DNA from: Streptomyces spinosisporus
Lineage (GTDB): Bacteria; Actinomycetota; Actinomycetes; Streptomycetales; Streptomycetaceae
DNA: 64,000 nt
NCBI RefSeq assembly: GCF_022698145.1
Contig: NZ_JALDAX010000019.1
Location: forward strand, 1 to 64,000
Direction of reading: 5' to 3'
The position numbers and the translations under genes are program-made. Shown in pieces: positions 59,707 to 64,000 of the stretch; the first letter of the stretch is position 1; each line of letters starts with the position of its first letter. The notes beneath the pieces are model-generated. The model did no database searches and was not told where the DNA came from. It worked only from the letters and a program-made list of their open reading frames with translations.

Positions 59707-60531
59707 GTGCCCGACTCGCGTGTGCCGCGCCGGCGGCGCTTCCTCGTCTGCGAACCCAGACATTTCGCCGTGCAGTACGCGATCAACCCCTGGATGCGGC
59801 CCGACGCCCCGGTCGACGTCGATCTCGCCCAGGAGCAGTGGCAGGCGCTGATCGGCGCCTACCGCACGCACGGCCACACCGTGGACGCCGTGGATCCCGC
59901 CCCCGGCCTGCCGGACATGGTCTTCGCCGCGAACTCCGCGGTCGTCGTCGACGGCCGTGTCTTCGGCGCCCTCTTCCACGCGCCCGAGCGGCGCCCCGAG
60001 TCCACCCACTACGACACCTGGTTCAAGTCGGCGGGCTTCGACGTGCACCGGCCCGAGTCCGTCTGCGAGGGCGAGGGCGACCTCGTCTGGACGGGCCGCT
60101 ACGTCCTGGCCGGCACCGGATTCCGTACGACCCGTGAGGCGCACCGCGAGGTGCAGGAGTTCTTCGGGCACCCGGTGATCAGCCTGACCCTGGTGGACCC
60201 GCGCTTCTACCACCTGGACACGGCGCTGTTCGTGCTGGACGACTCCGCCGACGGCAACAACGTCGCGTACTACCCGGAGGCGTTCTCGCCGGGCAGCCGC
60301 GAGGTGCTCGCGCGGCTGTACCCGGACGCCGTGCTCGCCACGCTCGACGACGCGCTGGCCTTCGGCCTCAACTCCGTCTCCGACGGCCGCAACGTCTTCA
60401 TCGCGCCCCAGGCCGAGGCGCTCGCCTCCGCCCTCGGCGACCGCGGCTATGTCCCCGTGCCCGTCGACCTGTCCGAGTTCCGCAAGGCAGGCGGCGGCAT
60501 CAAGTGCTGCACTCAGGAGATCCGTTCATGA
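59707..60531 (+). CDS. ddaH: Dimethylarginine dimethylaminohydrolase
   Basis: A 274-residue amidinotransferase-fold enzyme hydrolysing methylated arginines to citrulline and methylamines. Key features: NPWMRPD substrate region, FAANSAVVVDG, FYHLDTALFVLDD (catalytic His) and a C-terminal GGGIKCCTQEIR with the nucleophilic Cys. The GTG at 59707 follows GGAGGAA. The ATGA overlap couples it to rocD. The gap 59544-59706 before it shows no clear operator. Confidence 0.9.
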   Translation: MPDSRVPRRRRFLVCEPRHFAVQYAINPWMRPDAPVDVDLAQEQWQALIGAYRTHGHTVDAVDPAPGLPDMVFAANSAVVVDGRVFGALFHAPERRPESTHYDTWFKSAGFDVHRPESVCEGEGDLVWTGRYVLAGTGFRTTREAHREVQEFFGHPVISLTLVDPRFYHLDTALFVLDDSADGNNVAYYPEAFSPGSREVLARLYPDAVLATLDDALAFGLNSVSDGRNVFIAPQAEALASALGDRGYVPVPVDLSEFRKAGGGIKCCTQEIRS

Positions 60532-61745
60532 CCGCACCTGTGACCGCCCGTTCGTCCGCCGACCTCATCCGTGCCGAGGAGCCGGTGCTGGCGCACAACT
60601 ACCACCCGTTGCCCGTGGTGGTGGCGCGCGCGGAGGGCGCCTGGGTGGAGGACGTCGAGGGCCGCCGCTACCTGGACATGCTGGCGGGCTACTCGGCACT
60701 GAACTTCGGCCACCGCCACCCGGCCCTGATCGAGGCCGCCCACCGCCAGCTGGACCGGCTGACCCTGACCTCGCGCGCCTTCCACAACGACAAGCTGGCC
60801 GGGTTCGCCGAGCGGCTGGCCGCACTGACCGGCCTGGACATGGTGCTGCCGATGAACACCGGCGCCGAGGCGGTCGAGTCCGGCATCAAGGTGGCCCGCA
60901 AATGGACCTACGAGGTCAAGGGCGTCCCCGCCGACCGGGCGACGATCGTGGTCGCGGCGGACAACTTCCACGGCCGTACGACGACGATCGTCAGCTTCTC
61001 CACGGACGAGACGGCGCGTCAGGGGTTCGGGCCGTTCACGCCGGGCTTCCGGATCGTGCCGTACAACGACCTGGCGGCGCTGGAGGCGGCGGTCGACGAG
61101 ACCACGGCCGCCGTGCTCATCGAGCCCATCCAGGGCGAGGCGGGGGTCGTCATCCCGGACGACGGCTATCTGTCCGGCGTGCGCGAGGTGACCCGTCGCA
61201 AGGGCTGCCTGTTCATCGCGGACGAAATCCAGTCCGGGCTCGGCCGCACCGGCCGCACCCTGGCCGTCGAGCACGAGGGCGTCGTCCCGGACATGCTGCT
61301 GCTGGGCAAGGCGCTGGGCGGCGGCATCGTCCCGGTCTCCGCGGTCCTCGCCCGCCGGGACGTCCTGGGCGTGCTGCGTCCCGGCGAACACGGCTCCACC
61401 TTCGGCGGCAACCCCCTGGCCGCCGCGGTCGGCACGGCCGTGGTCGAACTCCTGGAGACGGGCGAGTTCCAGCGCCGGGCGGCCGAACTGGGCGAACTGC
61501 TCCGCGACGGCCTCACGTCCCTGACCGGCAAGGGCGTCACCACCTTCCGCGCCCGCGGCCTCTGGGCCGGCGTCGACATCGACCCGGCCATCAGCACCGG
61601 CCGCGAAATCGGCGAACGCCTCCTCCACGAGGGCATCCTGGTCAAGGACACCCACGGCTCCACCATCCGCCTGGCCCCACCCCTGACGATCACGGGGGAC
61701 GAGCTGGAGTCGGCACTGGGGGCACTGGAGAAGGTACTGGGGTAA
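60528..61745 (+). CDS. rocD: Ornithine aminotransferase
   Basis: A 405-residue class III PLP aminotransferase turning ornithine into glutamate semialdehyde. The PLP lysine is K261 in LLGKALGGGI; NTGAEAVESGIKVARKW, IEPIQGEAGV and ADEIQSGLGRTGR are standard RocD segments. The ATG overlaps the ddaH stop. Along with ddaH and the Lrp gene it makes an arginine-derivative breakdown unit that ends in glutamate. Confidence 0.94.
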   Translation: MTAPVTARSSADLIRAEEPVLAHNYHPLPVVVARAEGAWVEDVEGRRYLDMLAGYSALNFGHRHPALIEAAHRQLDRLTLTSRAFHNDKLAGFAERLAALTGLDMVLPMNTGAEAVESGIKVARKWTYEVKGVPADRATIVVAADNFHGRTTTIVSFSTDETARQGFGPFTPGFRIVPYNDLAALEAAVDETTAAVLIEPIQGEAGVVIPDDGYLSGVREVTRRKGCLFIADEIQSGLGRTGRTLAVEHEGVVPDMLLLGKALGGGIVPVSAVLARRDVLGVLRPGEHGSTFGGNPLAAAVGTAVVELLETGEFQRRAAELGELLRDGLTSLTGKGVTTFRARGLWAGVDIDPAISTGREIGERLLHEGILVKDTHGSTIRLAPPLTITGDELESALGALEKVLG

Positions 61746-61771
61746 CCCCACCCGGCGGCCGCCACCCCCGC

Positions 61772-61816
61772 ACCCCCCTCGCTCGAGCTCGCCACGGGCT
61801 GATCCGCGAGGGGGGT
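61772..61816 (+). terminator. Terminator hairpin after rocD
   Basis: ACCCCCCTCGC (61772-61782) and GCGAGGGGGGT (61806-61816) form a perfect 11-bp stem with a 23-base loop, 27 bp past the rocD stop. Confidence 0.65.
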
Positions 61817-61939
61817 CACACCCCGGCCGGGCATCAGCCACAGCCGCCTCCGCCCTTGGCGACGCCTGCACCGACCTGACACACGGGGGCGGGCCCCGGC
61901 CGCGGCGGGCGGCCGTCCGCCGCGACCTCGCTCCTCCTG

Positions 61940-62700
61940 GCACCTGCACCCGAACGCCGCGCGAAAGCAGGTCCCCCCGGGCCGGGGCCGCCGTTTCGCC
62001 CGCCCCGGGGGGCTTGCATCGGGCTGACGCACCAGGACGGGCCACCACCCCGCCGGTGGGAACGGTGGTCCGCGCCCCACCCTCTCCGGCACACCCGGCC
62101 AGCACACCAAGGCGACCCAGCACCCCAGCCCAGGGCCACGGTCGTCCCCGCCCCGCCGCTCGCCCGACACCTGCCCCCGGGCGCGGCACGAAAGCGGGTC
62201 ACCACCCCGGCCGGAGGCCGTCGCATTCGGCCACCCTTCGCCCGCCCCGGAGCTTGCACCGGGCTGACGCACAAGAACGGGCCACCACCCCGCCGGTGGG
62301 AGCCGTGGTCCGCGCACCCTCCCCGACGCCTCCACCCAACCGACGCGCAGACAGGTCACCACCCCAGCCCGGGCCGGCAACGGGCCACGCCCCGCGCCCC
62401 GGCCCACGCACGGCGGCAGGTCACCACCCCAGCCCGCGGCAGCGTCCCTCCACGCACCCGCCCCTCCCGGGGACCCGCACCCGGCCGGCACACCATGGCG
62501 ACCCAGCACCCCAGCCGTACCCAGCGACCGTCCCCGTCCCCACCCTCCGAAGCCAGCACCCGGCCAACCCACCGAGGCGACTCAGCACCCCAGCGCCGAA
62601 GCCAGCAACCGTCCCCACCCGACTTCCCAAGGCCGGCACCCCGCCAACCCACCAACGCAGCCCAACCCCCACCCCCGAAGCAGCCGCCGCAGGCACCCCC
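61940..62700. repeat. C-rich tract of degenerate direct repeats, no credible gene
   Basis: An approximately 80-bp unit at 61995-62075 recurs at 62237-62315 (shared GGGCTGACGCAC, GGGCCACCACCCCGCCGGTG, GTGGTCCGCGC), about 241 bp apart. A second unit (CCCGGCC, then CACC, GGCGACCCAGCACCCCAGC) occurs near 62094, 62480 and, more diverged, 62559. The plus strand is strongly C-rich. Long minus-strand reading frames cross it but merely translate the repeats. No ribosome binding site or known domain was found in 61746-62781. Confidence 0.7.
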
Positions 62701-62746
62701 CAGGGTCTGCCCCCAATGCACGAAGTGGTGAAGATTGGGGCAAGAG

Positions 62747-62758
62747 GTGGTAGACCAC
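62747..62758. promoter_or_regulatory. Palindrome upstream of the PAS/GAF gene
   Basis: GTGGT-AG-ACCAC is a perfect inverted repeat, 23 bp before the GTG start. The flanking sequence 62701-62746 is the first non-repetitive DNA after the C-rich tract, so the promoter is probably here. Confidence 0.35.
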
Positions 62759-62781
62759 TCTCAGCGACAGAGAGGTCGGCC

Positions 62782-64000
62782 GTGGGCACTCACAAGGAGC
62801 AGGACGTCGCCCGGCGGCGGTTCGACGTGGCCGACGCCGTGCCCTTGTTGCTCGACGCGCAGGGTGCGGTGATCAGCTGGACACGCGATGCCCAGCGGTT
62901 GCTGCACTACGCCGCCTCCGAGGTGGTGGGCACGAGGGTGACCGCGCTGCTGACCGACGAGGACGCCGCGCGGGTTCCGGAGCTGGCCGAGCGCTGCCGC
63001 AGGGACGGCGGCTGGTCGGGGCTGCTGACCGTGCGGCGCAAGGGCGGCGGCCAGGTCAGGGTGATGGCGCGGGTCACTCCGGCTGCGGAGCCGGGCAGCT
63101 CCCCCCGCTGGCTGGTGCTGCTGTCCGATATGGCCGGGGCGCCGGGCTGGGACATGAGCCGTGAGGTGCTGGAGCAGATGGTCACCGGCTCCCCCGTCGG
63201 CATAGCGATCGTGGACACGACCCTGCGCTGTGTGTGGTCGAACGCCGCGCTGGAGCAGTTCGGCGGCGGCTCGGCCGCCGAGCGCCTCGGGCGGCGGATC
63301 GGGGAGATCCAGCCCGGCCTGGACCCCGCGGGCATCGAGACGCAGATGCGGCATGTGCTGGAGACCGGGGAGCCGGTCTTCGGCTACGAGCAGGTCGGCC
63401 ATGTGCGCTCGGCGCCGCACCGCGAGACCGCGCACATGCTGTCGTTCACCCGGCTCGAGGACGAGCAGGGCCGCCCGATGGGCGTCTACTACACGGTCGT
63501 GGACATCACCGAGCGGCACCGCGCGCGGCAGCGCCTCGCCCTGCTCGACCGGGCCGGCGAGCGCATCGGACGTTCGCTCGACATCGTGCAGACCGCGCAG
63601 GAACTGGCCGAGGTGGCGGTGCCGGACTGCGCCGACTTCGTCTCCGTGGATCTGCTGGAGTCGGTGCTGCGCGGCGCCGAGCTCCCGCCCGGTCCGCTCA
63701 GCTCCACCGAACTCGTGCCGCTGCGCCGGGCCGGGCAGCAGTCGGTGAACCCGGGCGTCCCGGAAGCCGTCGTCCAGGTCGGCGGGGTGGCGAGGTATCT
63801 CGCCGGGTCGCCGCCGATCCGCTGCCTGACCACGGGCACCTCCTGGCGCGAGGAGCGTCTCGACCCCCTCGCCACGACGTGGGCCACCGACATGACCGAC
63901 GACCGCGCGGCGACCTTCCTGGAGCTGGGGCTGCACTCGGTGATGATCGTGCCGATCCGCGCGCGAGGCGTCACGCTGGGCGTCACCACCTTCTTCCGGC
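62782..64000 (+). CDS. PAS-PAS-GAF protein, probable SpoIIE-type phosphatase, C-terminus missing
   Basis: 406 codons are visible and open at the right edge. A first PAS domain (about 12-115, AVISWTRDAQRLLHYAASEVVG), a second (about 130-255, GIAIVDTTLRCVWSNAALEQFG, VVDITERHRARQR) and the start of a GAF domain (RIGRSLDIVQTAQELAEVAVPDCADFVSVDLL) can be read. In Streptomyces this order usually leads to a PP2C/SpoIIE phosphatase and often an anti-sigma-type ATPase, giving partner-switch control of sigma factors; that part is not visible. GTG at 62782 follows AGAGAGG. Confidence 0.8.
   Translation, partial: MGTHKEQDVARRRFDVADAVPLLLDAQGAVISWTRDAQRLLHYAASEVVGTRVTALLTDEDAARVPELAERCRRDGGWSGLLTVRRKGGGQVRVMARVTPAAEPGSSPRWLVLLSDMAGAPGWDMSREVLEQMVTGSPVGIAIVDTTLRCVWSNAALEQFGGGSAAERLGRRIGEIQPGLDPAGIETQMRHVLETGEPVFGYEQVGHVRSAPHRETAHMLSFTRLEDEQGRPMGVYYTVVDITERHRARQRLALLDRAGERIGRSLDIVQTAQELAEVAVPDCADFVSVDLLESVLRGAELPPGPLSSTELVPLRRAGQQSVNPGVPEAVVQVGGVARYLAGSPPIRCLTTGTSWREERLDPLATTWATDMTDDRAATFLELGLHSVMIVPIRARGVTLGVTTFFR

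Noticed and set aside
61166..62572. 468-codon minus-strand frame in the repeat tract
   Set aside because: It starts and ends in noncoding or antisense DNA, overlaps rocD, has no ribosome binding site and merely translates DNA repeats.
61940..62700. CRISPR array
   Set aside because: Repeats are few, long, diverged and unevenly spaced, with no cas genes.

Overview
The window is high-GC, densely packed actinobacterial DNA. Codon use, GTG starts, GTGA/ATGA gene overlaps, mycothiol chemistry, a type III polyketide synthase of the RppA type and lineage-restricted families (DUF6213, DUF6777) point to a Streptomyces chromosome. From memory, not checked, the stretch from about 26 kb rightward resembles the S. 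coelicolor SCO1196-SCO1224 neighbourhood. No rRNA, tRNA, CRISPR array, insertion sequence or prophage was seen.

Left part (1-5.2 kb): the start of a mycothiol-dependent formaldehyde dehydrogenase gene (mscR, cut by the edge), a full-length pyruvate carboxylase, and a divergent DUF3533/YhgE-type membrane transporter.

5.35-18.76 kb, minus strand: one long apparent operon for alpha-galactosides. In transcription order it has a secreted GH27 alpha-galactosidase with a lectin-like propeller, an ABC sugar importer (lipoprotein and two permeases), a cytoplasmic GH36 alpha-galactosidase, an SDR dehydrogenase, a DgoR-like GntR regulator, galactonate dehydratase, an epimerase-like protein, a KDPG/KDPGal aldolase, an SMP-30 lactonase and a PfkB sugar-acid kinase. 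Together these give a complete oxidative (De Ley-Doudoroff) route from alpha-galactoside to pyruvate and glyceraldehyde 3-phosphate, with no galactokinase. Divergent from it is a very large secreted GH2 enzyme with discoidin modules, under what looks like a LacI-type operator.

23-35.7 kb: a DUF779 protein, a secreted phosphodiester glycosidase and a small membrane protein (the last two with hairpins covering their ribosome binding sites), a GDPD-like secreted protein, an oxidoreductase plus two-subunit acyl-CoA dehydrogenase operon, an XRE-cupin regulator divergent from a CxxC flavoprotein, a LigB-type ATP-dependent DNA ligase coupled to a Nudix hydrolase, a succinate-semialdehyde dehydrogenase, a DUF6213 protein and a TenA-like protein.

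35.8-51.3 kb: the rppA-CYP158-cupin operon (tetrahydroxynaphthalene/flaviolin pigment), an ABC exporter divergent from a NarL-type two-component system, an acyl-CoA dehydrogenase divergent from a TetR regulator with a clear operator, peptide deformylase, MurT-GatD (lipid II amidation), an ATP-type 6-phosphofructokinase, and CtaG.

51.4-64 kb: a lipoprotein with DUF6777-like and PASTA parts next to a membrane Ser/Thr kinase and a 57-aa membrane protein; a tightly overlapping operon encoding a LytTR regulator, a DUF485 protein, a solute:sodium symporter and a LytS-type sensor; an Lrp regulator with dimethylargininase and ornithine aminotransferase; about 1 kb of C-rich degenerate repeats without a credible gene; and the start of a PAS/GAF protein, probably a SpoIIE-type phosphatase, cut by the right edge. 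A 22-bp interspersed element occurs three times in gene-end gaps.
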